From a virus: a stretch of DNA of 64,000 nucleotides. The stretch is from positions 1 to 64,000 of IMG/VR virus record IMGVR_UViG_3300043436_004687; one strand, 5' to 3'. This document shows positions 41,425-49,806 of the stretch, piece by piece. The notes below the pieces were generated by a model that did no database searches, was not told the origin of the DNA, and saw nothing but the letters and a program-made list of their open reading frames with translations. Each line of letters begins with the position of its first letter. Position 1 is the stretch's first letter. A program made the translations under genes and the position numbers.

Positions 41425-42653
41425 TATTTATTTGGGGCGTATTTATGTAACAATTCTAATTTAACTGACATTATCTCATCACTAGCTGGATAATTATTAT
41501 TAGTTGAAGTTTCTAATGATAATGGCATGTATTTCATTTGATTGGTTTTTAATGCTTTAATATCTAAAAAATTATCATCTTGTGCAGAACCAAATGGTTC
41601 CCATATATTAGTACCATCAAAATAGGTTTCTAACATATCCTCACCATCTTCATGAGCAAACAAAATTGTTTTTTTATTTGACAACGCTTCTGATGTGCGC
41701 ACAACTTTAAATGGACCAGGTAAAGTTCCTTTACCAAGAGTTTCACTAAATTTAACAACTGGAATATCTTCTTCACCAACACTTGCTAATGCATATTTAG
41801 CAGAAAGATTATCTCGTTTTAGATTGTTTCTAAGTCCTCCACCTTGACCAAATAATCCCCAAGTATAAAAAGCATAGCCCTTGTCTAAAAGAGCATCCAT
41901 TTCATCAAGAATATCTTCAAATGATTTACCATCACCATCTAAAAAATGAAATAAAGTACCACATTTCCAAACACCAGTTTTAGTTGTAATCTCAGTAAAC
42001 AATCCATTTTCAACACTTAAATCACAAATTTCAATAATTTGATCTTTAGTTGTATAACCATCTTTTGAAGAATCTGGTCTAGCAACAACTACTTTACCAT
42101 TATTTTCATTTTTACTTCTTAACGCTAATGGTAAAAGATAATTTCTCACAGCATTTTTAGCATCATAACAATCATCCACCATACTTGCTATCTCATCATT
42201 TCCACAACTATTATAAATTGCTTCATAACAATCTTTTTCATTTTCATATGATTGTACATTTCTATGTGCCAAAGCATTTACACTAGAGAAAATACCCACC
42301 GATTCATCTGAATTTTTCCAAGCTTGATAAGCACCTGAAAACGTATCAGTCCCACCAAATGTATATAAATGAACCATCCCTAATTCTTCAGATTCTTGAC
42401 TACATATACCAGCTCTATCTCCAAAATCAGTAATCATTATACTTGCCCAGAAACTTAACATTTCTTCTGACATATCAGGATCTACACGTAAAATTCTTTT
42501 TTTAATTTCTTGTAAAAAATGCTCATCTTGTGTAACTCTTTCTGTAGTGGACCAAACTTGAAGTAATTTTGATTCAAACCAAGCACCTAATACGCCAAAA
42601 CCTTTTACATCAGATGTAATTTCAATAACTGGCTCATTTGGATAACAAATTGA
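41424..42653 (-). CDS. nadV: Nicotinamide phosphoribosyltransferase, exon 2
   Basis: 409 codons that continue the protein from exon 1 (43622-44026). Reading starts at TCA 42653 (SICYPNEPVIEI). NAMPT/NadV motifs: GDRAGICSQES, TFGGTDT, VVVARPDSS (PRPP/phosphate site), LDGDGKSFEDILDEM, FGQGGGLRNNLKRD, and KVVRTSEAL. It makes NMN from nicotinamide and PRPP; some phage members instead use a pyrophosphorylated ADP-ribose. The open frame in the middle (ATG at 42473) is internal to the protein. Joined length about 544 residues. Confidence 0.88.
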   Translation of the reverse strand, partial: SICYPNEPVIEITSDVKGFGVLGAWFESKLLQVWSTTERVTQDEHFLQEIKKRILRVDPDMSEEMLSFWASIMITDFGDRAGICSQESEELGMVHLYTFGGTDTFSGAYQAWKNSDESVGIFSSVNALAHRNVQSYENEKDCYEAIYNSCGNDEIASMVDDCYDAKNAVRNYLLPLALRSKNENNGKVVVARPDSSKDGYTTKDQIIEICDLSVENGLFTEITTKTGVWKCGTLFHFLDGDGKSFEDILDEMDALLDKGYAFYTWGLFGQGGGLRNNLKRDNLSAKYALASVGEEDIPVVKFSETLGKGTLPGPFKVVRTSEALSNKKTILFAHEDGEDMLETYFDGTNIWEPFGSAQDDNFLDIKALKTNQMKYMPLSLETSTNNNYPASDEIMSVKLELLHKYAPNK

Positions 42654-43621
42654 CGTTTATATTCCACTCAACTCGCAACTGTTGAATGCGTTCTCTAAGG
42701 AACTGCTTTATCTCTCAATAAAGACTAGACTATATCAAAACCCTATTTACTAGGGTCAAAACCATTTCCAGAACCATTAGCTTGTTCTGTACTCCCTTGC
42801 GGGATAGTCGTTGAACGTTTTTCTAAAATATTTTTATAAATATTATCAATTAAATTTAAAAAATCATCATGGTCTAGTGTCATTTTAGCGGTATTACATA
42901 GTCCACAACATGGGACAACATTTTCATTCGTATAACCAATAGAATTTATTAATCTATCAATACCGTTTCTTTTAAACTCTAAGCCACTTTTATTTACTAA
43001 TTCATCACTAGGATTATTTCTTGGTTCAGAACCACAATAATAACAATTAGAAAAAATTAATTCTCTGAATTTTTCTTCAGATATTAAAAATTCATATTTT
43101 CTGTTTTTTGCAGCTCTTTTATAATTTCTGAAAACTCTTTCAATAATAGTTGCGTTTTCTGGTCTTATTCTTTTTTCAGCATTTTTTTTTAAAACGCATT
43201 TTGGACACATAGTACGTTTACCGTTATTCAAATGATTAGTTCTGACAGTTGCGGTGTTTCCACAATCACAATCACAAATCCAACAATTTTCTTTATAGTT
43301 TTCATATTCCCTAGAAACAAATTCTTTAGCAACTAAGTTACCAAATCTTTTATTTTTTAAATCAATGAACAATGGTGATTCAACACCTTTTTTATAATTT
43401 CCCATATTAAAGCATTTATTAATAAATATCTAAAACTTTTAAAAAAGCTTTAATTAGGTAAAAATATTTTAGAAACTTCGCTGCTGATTTCCCAATCCTT
43501 TATCTTTTCAAACATTCACGCTTGATATTACTATCTACGTTGTAGTGTTAAAGGCTCTAAGGGGTTTCCAGCAATTAGATTTCTTTAGACATACTATTAC
43601 TAGTATGAATGGCTACTAATA
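42654..43621 (-). ncRNA. Group I intron in the NAMPT gene
   Basis: About 968 nt. The 5' part has a CATACTA-GTAA-TAGTATG hairpin, GCTGGAAACCCCTTAGAGCC and AAATCAGCAGCGAAG, characteristic of group I cores. The 3' part has GATATAGTCTAGTC. Exon GAAGGT can pair with intron GCCATT with a U-G wobble at the 5' splice site, and the intron ends in G. Both exons stay in frame and rejoin a continuous NAMPT sequence. The boundaries are my reading. It hosts an HNH gene. Confidence 0.87.
42743..43405 (-). CDS. HNH endonuclease inside the group I intron
   Basis: 220 residues. Two zinc-like clusters CDCDCGN and CPKCVLKK (about 48-75), then an HNH core with CYYCGSEP, GIDRLINSIGYTNENVVPCCGLCN (two blocks). Ends by reading into the intron 3' core (TTIPQGSTEQANGSGNG). 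It would cut NAMPT genes that lack the intron and drive intron homing. A TATTTATT box lies just upstream (43421-43428). Confidence 0.85.
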   Translation of the reverse strand: MGNYKKGVESPLFIDLKNKRFGNLVAKEFVSREYENYKENCWICDCDCGNTATVRTNHLNNGKRTMCPKCVLKKNAEKRIRPENATIIERVFRNYKRAAKNRKYEFLISEEKFRELIFSNCYYCGSEPRNNPSDELVNKSGLEFKRNGIDRLINSIGYTNENVVPCCGLCNTAKMTLDHDDFLNLIDNIYKNILEKRSTTIPQGSTEQANGSGNGFDPSK

Positions 43622-44026
43622 ACCTTCTCTAAAACCCCTAACTTTAATTGGTGGTCTACCATTGAATTCATCCACAACTCGTCTCCAAATTTCTTCTGGG
43701 AATTCATATTCAGCAAAACCTTTAGTAGTAACTTTAGCATGAGCTAAAAAACGTTTAGTTTCATCAATTTCTTCATGTGTAATAGGTTCATAGAATAATC
43801 TTTCTAAAATTCTTTGTAACCCTATGAAAACTATTCTATTATCTTCTTTAGAATAAATAGAATTATTTATCTCATGTAATCTACGTCTAAATGTAATATA
43901 ATAAACTGATTTTTCTTTAGCTTTTAAACTTTCAAATTTATTAGACCCTATTGTATAAGCATCACCTAACAATAAACGAGGTGTTTTATATATTTTACGT
44001 TTTGGTAGTTTTACTATCTTTTCCAT
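43622..44026 (-). CDS. nadV: Nicotinamide phosphoribosyltransferase, exon 1
   Basis: 135 codons from ATG 44026. It matches the NAMPT N-terminus: LLLGDAYTIGSNKFE, FIGLQRILERLF (cf. FYGLQYIL), VVDEFNGRPPIKVRGFREG (cf. YDGHLPIEI-x-AVPEG). The frame reads two residues beyond and stops in the intron at 43616. The protein resumes at 42653. It lies 2 nt downstream of the P-loop ATPase and in one operon with the NMNAT/Nudix gene. Confidence 0.87.
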
Positions 44027-44028
44027 GA

Positions 44029-44670
44029 TTATTTATATTTTATGTTATTATTTTTAAAATCAAAATAAAAATCAAATTGATTTATATTAGCGTATTTATT
44101 TTTAATTAGGTTGATAGTCCTATTAGGTTTATTTAACCAAAAACAAAAAAAGTATTTTGCTTTTTCTAAAAATGTAAATTTATCTTTTATAGTTAAATCA
44201 ATAAAAATGTCAGCTTTTTGCATTTTATTTAACGAAGTACCCACTAATTTAGTACCATTTAAATCTTTAACATGTTGATTGCTAATTAAAACGATAAATT
44301 TTTGTTTTAATTTCTCAACAAATTGAAAACTTTCTTTTTTTATTACATGTGAATCATCAAAAATAATTACATCAAAACCACTTTTTATAATTTCATCATA
44401 TAATTTATTATCTAAATTGTCATATTTTGTAATAGTTAAATAAGGTAATTTACCATAAAACAAAGGATCTAACTTCACCCTAGTTTTATCTCTAATAGTA
44501 TTTACAGAACATTCATTTGTTAAAAATAAAACCCTTTTACCTTCATTATGAAATTCAGCAGAAATAAAGCATAATAAATTGGTCTTACCAACACCGCATT
44601 TAGAATTTAAAACTGCTAATAATTTTGAACTAAAAGTTAACCCTAATTTATCAATTAATTTTTGTTTCAT
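44029..44670 (-). CDS. P-loop ATPase (RecA/DnaB-like fold)
   Basis: 213 residues. Walker A NSKCGVGKTNLLCF (about 22-35), Walker B VIIFDDSH (about 99-106), and a sensor-like FIVLISNQH. Size and order fit a RecA-fold ATPase that moves or loads on nucleic acid, or an AAA-like switch. No helicase extension is present. Between the NMNAT/Nudix and NAMPT genes, but a metabolic link is not evident. Confidence 0.65.
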   Translation of the reverse strand: MKQKLIDKLGLTFSSKLLAVLNSKCGVGKTNLLCFISAEFHNEGKRVLFLTNECSVNTIRDKTRVKLDPLFYGKLPYLTITKYDNLDNKLYDEIIKSGFDVIIFDDSHVIKKESFQFVEKLKQKFIVLISNQHVKDLNGTKLVGTSLNKMQKADIFIDLTIKDKFTFLEKAKYFFCFWLNKPNRTINLIKNKYANINQFDFYFDFKNNNIKYK

Positions 44671-44671
44671 A

Positions 44672-45607
44672 TTAATTAGTTTTGGTGGTTAGAAATTTTA
44701 TCAATTTTTTCATCATATCTCTATGTTCTTCAACGATATTTAATACAATAAACCCATCATTAAATTTTTCAATATCAAAATACTTCAACTCTTCAATATC
44801 ATCACTTGCTATTGGTCTACCCATTTGATCCCAATCATAAGTTAAAAACAAGGTAGTTAAGATACCACTTTCTTGACCTCTATATCTCCAATCTTCAACT
44901 TTTTGACTCAACACATAGTGCATAGTTAAAGCACTCAATTTACTTTCCTCATATAATTCTCTACGAGCAGCCATTTCTAAGCTTTCATCACTTCTATCAA
45001 CAAACCCACCAATAAATCTAAATTGTTCTTCATTAGGTTTTCTAGCTAGTAATATTTTATTACCACTAACCACAACCACATCAACAGTTGGGTAAGTAAC
45101 TGCTCTATTTTTATATGTTTGAAAAATGACACCATTCCTAAAATCTTTAGAATTAATTTCATTCTTGGCAATTTCATTTCTTAAATCAGATGCGTTAAAA
45201 TATTCATTTTCACTTTCTAACTCAATGGTTTTAAAAATTCCATTATAACTAGGGATAAAAGAATCTCTACAACCATATAAAACAACACTTTTATTATCGC
45301 TAACACTTAATATTGATTTATCTAAATCATTAGACCAGATAGAATCAAATCTTTGATCTAAAAGTGGTAAAATAATGATATTAGGGTATAATTCTTGAAT
45401 CATATTCTTCCTCATTGAAAATGATAAAGGATTCTTTTTAGTGTTTTGTATTTTAGCAACGCCTATAAATAAAATTACTTTTTTATGCTTTGAGGAAACA
45501 TAATCTATTAACCCTAAATGACCTTCATGTAATTCATTTATTTGAAATCTTCCAATGATAACACCAGTTTCAAATAGATTAGAATCTAAATTAGTTTTAT
45601 TCTTCAT
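44672..45607 (-). CDS. Bifunctional NMN adenylyltransferase/Nudix hydrolase
   Basis: 311 residues. The N-terminal nucleotidyltransferase has GRFQINELHEGH (19-30), the GRFQ-P-x-HxGH signature, and joins NMN and ATP to NAD+. The C-terminal Nudix box GGFVDRSDESLEMAARRELYEES (two blocks, about 200-222) is complete and would hydrolyse ADP-ribose or similar nucleotides. The layout matches NatV of phage KVP40 and bacterial NadM-Nudix fusions. With NAMPT it forms a two-step nicotinamide-to-NAD+ route. Confidence 0.92.
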   Translation of the reverse strand: MKNKTNLDSNLFETGVIIGRFQINELHEGHLGLIDYVSSKHKKVILFIGVAKIQNTKKNPLSFSMRKNMIQELYPNIIILPLLDQRFDSIWSNDLDKSILSVSDNKSVVLYGCRDSFIPSYNGIFKTIELESENEYFNASDLRNEIAKNEINSKDFRNGVIFQTYKNRAVTYPTVDVVVVSGNKILLARKPNEEQFRFIGGFVDRSDESLEMAARRELYEESKLSALTMHYVLSQKVEDWRYRGQESGILTTLFLTYDWDQMGRPIASDDIEELKYFDIEKFNDGFIVLNIVEEHRDMMKKLIKFLTTKTN

Positions 45608-45612
45608 ATTTT

Positions 45613-46011
45613 TTAATTTAAAATTTCTTTTACAATATTACTCAATGATTTACCATCATACAAACCATCATAATTTGTTTTAAAATGGGCCATTATTTTA
45701 CCCATATCTTTTGGTGAATTCCAACCTTCAGTATCTTTAACTAAATTAATAGCTATCTTCATTTCATTATCTGACATTTGTTTTGGAATATACTTTTCTA
45801 AAACTTTAATTTCAAATTCATTATTGGTAGTTTCTACAACACCCTCAATTAATTTTTTAACTAATTTTACAATATCAGCATCAGTCAATTCCACCTTACC
45901 TTTATTTCTTTCGATTTCACCCTTTAACACTTTAAGAATATCTCTAGTAATATAATCTTTTGCAATAATTGCTTTTGTAATATCGTAATTTATTAATTCT
46001 GTTAAGTTCAT
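45613..46011 (-). CDS. YqeY/GatB-domain protein
   Basis: 132 residues. LINYDITKAIIAKDYITRDILKVLKGEI, VLEKYIPKQMSDNEMKIAI and KDMGKIMAHFKTNYDG are the YqeY family's blocks. The fold is shared with the tRNA-binding tail of GatB. It may act on aminoacyl-tRNA, which would suit a phage with many tRNA genes. First gene after the box at 46037-46044. Confidence 0.8.
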   Translation of the reverse strand: MNLTELINYDITKAIIAKDYITRDILKVLKGEIERNKGKVELTDADIVKLVKKLIEGVVETTNNEFEIKVLEKYIPKQMSDNEMKIAINLVKDTEGWNSPKDMGKIMAHFKTNYDGLYDGKSLSNIVKEILN

Positions 46012-46036
46012 ATGTTTATTATTTTTAATTATTGAG

Positions 46037-46044
46037 CAAATTTA
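46037..46044 (-). promoter_or_regulatory. -7 promoter box
   Basis: TAAATTTG on the minus strand, 26 nt before the yqeY-like ATG at 46011. It probably drives yqeY, NMNAT/Nudix, ATPase and NAMPT. Confidence 0.5.
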
Positions 46045-46068
46045 TTAAAAATATTTCAAATATCCTAA

Positions 46069-46389
46069 TTATAATTTAAAATAATAGTGAAAATTTTTAT
46101 TTTCTTCTGTATCAAAGGCTAAATAAGCCCATTGTATTTTCTTTTCTTGAATTAACTTAGAAAGTTTATTATATTCCTCAAGGGATTCATCTTCCGCAAT
46201 TCTAATATAAGTTTTATCTAATAAATTTTTTGTTTTTGCTGGTCCTATTCTAGATGAAACTGGTAATAATTTAACAGAAGATTTAATTCGTTTAATAACA
46301 TTCTTTTTAATTATCTTATTGCTAATTTTAGATGTGGTAACAGAAGCAGTTTTACTTGGAGCTTTATTTAAACCTATTTTCTTTTTCAC
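46069..46389 (-). CDS. Hypothetical basic protein (106 aa)
   Basis: The first 60 residues are Lys/Ser/Thr-rich and probably disordered (APSKTASVTTSKISNKIIKK). The last 45 form an alpha/beta piece. It overlaps the upstream gene by 26 nt. Not recognised. Confidence 0.65.
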   Translation of the reverse strand: MKKKIGLNKAPSKTASVTTSKISNKIIKKNVIKRIKSSVKLLPVSSRIGPAKTKNLLDKTYIRIAEDESLEEYNKLSKLIQEKKIQWAYLAFDTEENKNFHYYFKL

Positions 46390-46654
46390 TAATTTCCAAT
46401 TTAATTAAATCTTCTCTTAATCTATTTTTTAAACTTTCTTCCCCATCATCACCACCAAAAAATTTATATAATCTATTGGAATAAATTTCAGCTATTTTTA
46501 ATATTTTAGAAGCTTCGTTTAAAATTTCAATTGTTTCACTAGAATAAATTTCATTAAATTCTTTATTCTGAATACCCTCAATTTCTTTTCCTTGATTATC
46601 TATATTTTCTTGAATATTTTCATAAAGCTCTTTAATAATATAACTCTTATTCAT
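46364..46654 (-). CDS. Hypothetical helical protein (96 aa)
   Basis: Acidic and helical (KELYENIQENIDNQGKEIEG). Its start overlaps the end of the DHFR gene by 8 nt. Possibly a small regulator; no evidence for a function. Confidence 0.65.
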   Translation of the reverse strand: MNKSYIIKELYENIQENIDNQGKEIEGIQNKEFNEIYSSETIEILNEASKILKIAEIYSNRLYKFFGGDDGEESLKNRLREDLIKLEISEKENRFK

Positions 46655-47165
46655 TTTTTAATTTTAAATAATCGTTAAACCTTTCTTTTGAAGCATATTC
46701 TTCAAACCTATAATCTAAATTATCTTCATTATAAGGTCCATCAAACTTCAATAAAACCCAATTTTCATTTATCAAACCATCAACAAAAATATCACCATCA
46801 ACTTCATTAAGAATGTTGGTTAAATATAGTTTATCAGCTAAATTAAATGATTGTTTATATATTTCCGCACCCCCAATAATGAATAATTCCTCACCAACTT
46901 TATCAAATTCTTTAATTGCTTCAATTAAATTATTTCTAATCTCACAACCCTCTGCTTTAAATTCAGTATTTCTTGTTATAACAACATTTATTCTGTTGGG
47001 TAAAGGTCTGTATGGCAATGAATCCCAAGTATTTCGCCCCATAATGATTGTTTTACCTGAAGTTACTTTCTTAAAGTTTTTTAAATCGGTTGGTAAGTTC
47101 CAAGGTAAATCATTTTTTTTACCAATAACACCATTTTTAGACATCGCTAATATAATACTTATCAT
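46647..47165 (-). CDS. folA: Dihydrofolate reductase
   Basis: 172 residues. MISIILAMSKNGVIGKKNDLPW, DLKNFKKVTSGKTIIMGRNTW, LPNRINVVITRN, FIIGGAEIYKQSF are the DHFR signature blocks. It regenerates tetrahydrofolate used by ThyA (4274-5602). The genes are far apart, unlike the usual thyA-folA pair. It is followed 2 nt later by a 2H phosphoesterase gene. Confidence 0.95.
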   Translation of the reverse strand: MISIILAMSKNGVIGKKNDLPWNLPTDLKNFKKVTSGKTIIMGRNTWDSLPYRPLPNRINVVITRNTEFKAEGCEIRNNLIEAIKEFDKVGEELFIIGGAEIYKQSFNLADKLYLTNILNEVDGDIFVDGLINENWVLLKFDGPYNEDNLDYRFEEYASKERFNDYLKLKNE

Positions 47166-47167
47166 CC

Positions 47168-47725
47168 TTATTTGTTTTTAAAATTATAATATTTTTCAGA
47201 ACCATCTGCTTTCGAATAAATTATCCTAGTAGCAGTTAATTTTATAGGATTATCTAAGTTTCTAATATAATCTTTACCTTTACCTCCCTTTACAAAAGCT
47301 ATGGTTGCATGGGCCTCATACTTAGGAAAATCACTCTTAAAAGGCAATTCTTTTAGTTTTTTATTCATATCCTTTAATGATTTATCGTTGATGTTGAATT
47401 TAACTACATCAATATCATCATTTTCAAATATATCTATTTTATCAAAGGTAATTTCTGGAGCTACAAATTCACAAACAATTTTTTTAAGTTCACTATCTTT
47501 AATACTAGGTAATAACCCATAAAGTAAAGTAATGTGAAAATTAGTTTCCCTACCTGATTTCCCATCAATATCAGAAACATCTTCATCCTTAATAGCATCT
47601 TGTAATTCTTTCATTTTATCTTTGGGTAAGTTAAAATCAAGCATCACACAACCATATTTATACTTTACCCCAGCTATTTCATTAAGCCTCATTCTTAACG
47701 ATTCTCTAATCAATTCCTTTCTCAT
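47168..47725 (-). CDS. 2H phosphoesterase (LigT/2'-5' RNA ligase superfamily)
   Basis: 185 residues. Two HxT motifs: NFHITLLYG (about 62-70) and EAHATIAFV (about 142-150), the catalytic pair of 2H phosphoesterases. They open cyclic phosphates or cut 2'-5' linkages in RNA or cyclic oligonucleotides. T4 Acb1, an anti-CBASS enzyme, has the same fold, so a role against cyclic-nucleotide signalling is possible. It overlaps the PPP phosphatase gene by 20 nt. Confidence 0.78.
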   Translation of the reverse strand: MRKELIRESLRMRLNEIAGVKYKYGCVMLDFNLPKDKMKELQDAIKDEDVSDIDGKSGRETNFHITLLYGLLPSIKDSELKKIVCEFVAPEITFDKIDIFENDDIDVVKFNINDKSLKDMNKKLKELPFKSDFPKYEAHATIAFVKGGKGKDYIRNLDNPIKLTATRIIYSKADGSEKYYNFKNK

Positions 47726-48488
47726 TCTTACAATATATTAAATGTTCGTCATTATTATATAAATCAGTTAACAAATCACTTTGCCAATATTCTTTGGTGT
47801 CTACATCCATTATGGTTAACCTACCGTTAGAACCACCACCAGTATCTAAATTCCAAAGATTATAAAAATTAAGTGGTTGGTCTGTTGCAAACATAAGTGT
47901 GGGTGTATGACCTATAAAAATTTCTTTATAATTATTCAATCTTTTAGGTCTATACCTAATTAAATCCTCTATATTATCTTTATGCTGATGACTAACCGTA
48001 TAGGCTGCATCTAAAAGACTTCTATCCCAATATAATGTAGATAATTGGAACTCATCTCTGACTCCTTTAGGTGCCTTAAAACCACCATGTACGAATAATC
48101 TATTTTTATTATCAATGTAGTAATAATCTAACTGATCAATAAATTTTCTATGTTCATTTAAATCATATGTTGTTTTCCTATATGAATTTAATGTGGAATG
48201 CCCACCATTATTTAACCAATTAAAATTTACTACACCAAATACTAAGTATTCCCTTAACCATGCATCATGATTACCAAGTATAAAGATGGGTTTAAAATCA
48301 CATTCATTTTTTAACTTTATTAAATAATCTATAGTTTCAACAGCTGTTGCAAAACCATCTACATAATCCCCCAAGAAAATTAATTGATCTTCTTTTTTAT
48401 TAAAATTACATCTTTCCAAAACTTGTACTAATGCTAAATAACCATTATGTATATCTCCTATTACAAGCGTTCTTTTAATTTTAATCAT
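47706..48488 (-). CDS. PPP-family metallophosphatase (lambda-PP-like)
   Basis: 260 residues. GDIHNGYLALVQVLE (GDxH), LGDYVDGFATAVE (GDxVDxG variant), FILGNHDAWLRE (GNHD), and FIGHTPT with WNLDTGGGSNGRL near the end. These form the dinuclear metal site of calcineurin-like serine/threonine phosphatases, which phages use on proteins or RNA ends. A GIY-YIG gene lies directly upstream, and a truncated copy of this gene's start lies beyond it. Confidence 0.88.
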   Translation of the reverse strand: MIKIKRTLVIGDIHNGYLALVQVLERCNFNKKEDQLIFLGDYVDGFATAVETIDYLIKLKNECDFKPIFILGNHDAWLREYLVFGVVNFNWLNNGGHSTLNSYRKTTYDLNEHRKFIDQLDYYYIDNKNRLFVHGGFKAPKGVRDEFQLSTLYWDRSLLDAAYTVSHQHKDNIEDLIRYRPKRLNNYKEIFIGHTPTLMFATDQPLNFYNLWNLDTGGGSNGRLTIMDVDTKEYWQSDLLTDLYNNDEHLIYCKNEKGID

Positions 48489-49169
48489 TTATTTAAATTT
48501 AAATTTATAACCATGTGTATGTTTTCTTTCTTCTTTACAAACCCTAGAAATCATTTTATAACTAATACCAGTTTCATTTGATGCTATTCTACCCGAAGAA
48601 AATTCTTTAATGAAATTATCATTTAAATCTAATTGAATAACTGGTTTTTCACCATTACAACTAATTAATTTATAAGGAAATTTTTCAAATTTTTCAAATA
48701 GCCATAAAAAACCACCAGCCGAATTAATTCCATTTTCATTACTTTTTTTACATGCTCTTAAAATATTACTATCTGGAATTTTAAATTCAATACCTGCATG
48801 ATTAGAATTTTCAAATGTTTTAATAAACTCACCATTTAAAGAATATTGATGGACTAACTTACCAACTTTTACTAAACCTAAACAATTATCCCAAGAATTT
48901 GTTAAATTATAACGTTTCATTAATTTTCTCATAAAAGTTTTTTCAATTTTTATTGATTCATCAATAGTACATACTTCATGATAAATTACATCTAATATTG
49001 GGTCACATTTTAAACTTCTAATCCAATTACATTTATGACTTTTACAATCACCTTTAGATTCTTTAATATGACATCTTAATCTATTTTTTGGGTTTAAAGT
49101 TCTACCAAAATATTTAATTTCATTTGTGTTTGGATTGCGTAATACATAAAAGTAACATTCTCGTTTCAT
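48489..49169 (-). CDS. GIY-YIG homing endonuclease
   Basis: 226 residues. N-terminal core FYVLRNPNTNEIKYFGRTLNPKNR (two blocks, about 7-30), a YFG variant of YIG, then EKTFMRKLMKRYNLTN. The C-terminal two thirds carry NUMOD1-like repeats (LVHQYSLNGEFIKTFENSNHA, VIQLDLNDNFIKEFSSGRIA). It ends exactly where the phosphatase gene starts. See findings for the duplicated start. Confidence 0.85.
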   Translation of the reverse strand: MKRECYFYVLRNPNTNEIKYFGRTLNPKNRLRCHIKESKGDCKSHKCNWIRSLKCDPILDVIYHEVCTIDESIKIEKTFMRKLMKRYNLTNSWDNCLGLVKVGKLVHQYSLNGEFIKTFENSNHAGIEFKIPDSNILRACKKSNENGINSAGGFLWLFEKFEKFPYKLISCNGEKPVIQLDLNDNFIKEFSSGRIASNETGISYKMISRVCKEERKHTHGYKFKFK

Positions 49170-49214
49170 CTTTTTATTTTAAGATAAACATGAAATATTA
49201 TTTTTAAATATTAT

Positions 49215-49262
49215 TTAATCAATATAATCACCTATAACAAGCGTTCTATTTGGGTTTAACAT
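49215..49262 (-). pseudogene. Truncated duplicate of the phosphatase start
   Basis: A 15-codon ORF MLNPNRTLVIGDYID followed by a stop. NRTLVIGD mirrors residues 5-12 (KRTLVIGD) of the phosphatase at 48488. It begins right after the kptA stop and before the GIY-YIG gene, so it marks the original 5' end displaced by the insertion. Confidence 0.7.
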
Positions 49263-49796
49263 TTATTCTTTAATTTTAATATATTTTGATGGTACTTCTT
49301 CAGTTAACCAAACATTATTTTTAGACTTATAAAATTTATAACCATCTTTAAGCATTGATTTAGAATCAACTATCAATATAATTGGGTTACCTCTTCTGGA
49401 ACCTACATTGGTAGCAGTATTCAGATTATCACTTAAATGAACATGATTTCTATTCATTGGTTTTAACCCCTCTTTAAGAATTGGTTTTATGAATTTTTCA
49501 ACTGTTCCATGATACAATGTGATTGGTGGGATAGAAATTTTTAAATCAAGATCAACATTTATAGAATGGCCTTGATTTGCTCTAATTTTAGATTTATCTT
49601 CATTAAATGTAAATCGTTGTTTATCATTAGAAAAAACAATTTCATCTAATTCTTTTTTGGTAATATGATAATCTTTTAATGAACATTTTTCCAATAATTC
49701 ATCAACGCCAACCCAACCATTTTTATCTAATTTGATATTTATTGTTTCTGGTTTATGTCTTAAGATAAGACTAAGAAATTTACTATTATTTTTCAT
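49263..49796 (-). CDS. kptA: RNA 2'-phosphotransferase (Tpt1/KptA family)
   Basis: 177 residues. SKFLSLILRHKPETI, DKNGWVGVDELL, KIRANQGHS, LYHGT, GLKPMNRNHVHLS, VGSRRGNPIILIVDS and NVWLTEEVP are the family's blocks in order. It transfers an RNA 2'-phosphate to NAD+, producing ADP-ribose-1'',2''-cyclic phosphate; family members can also ADP-ribosylate RNA or DNA ends. The neighbours are a 2H phosphoesterase and a phosphatase, which together look like RNA-repair enzymes. Confidence 0.93.
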   Translation of the reverse strand: MKNNSKFLSLILRHKPETINIKLDKNGWVGVDELLEKCSLKDYHITKKELDEIVFSNDKQRFTFNEDKSKIRANQGHSINVDLDLKISIPPITLYHGTVEKFIKPILKEGLKPMNRNHVHLSDNLNTATNVGSRRGNPIILIVDSKSMLKDGYKFYKSKNNVWLTEEVPSKYIKIKE

Positions 49797-49806
49797 TTTA
49801 TATATT

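Noticed and set aside
42474-42653. A non-coding gap upstream of the 349-residue ORF starting at 42473
   Set aside because: It is continuous coding sequence of NAMPT exon 2; the ATG at 42473 is an internal Met.
44029-44670. A partition ParA or DnaB helicase
   Set aside because: It has only Walker A and B of the RecA fold; no ParA signature Lys or DnaB H4 region is visible, so a general P-loop ATPase call is safer.
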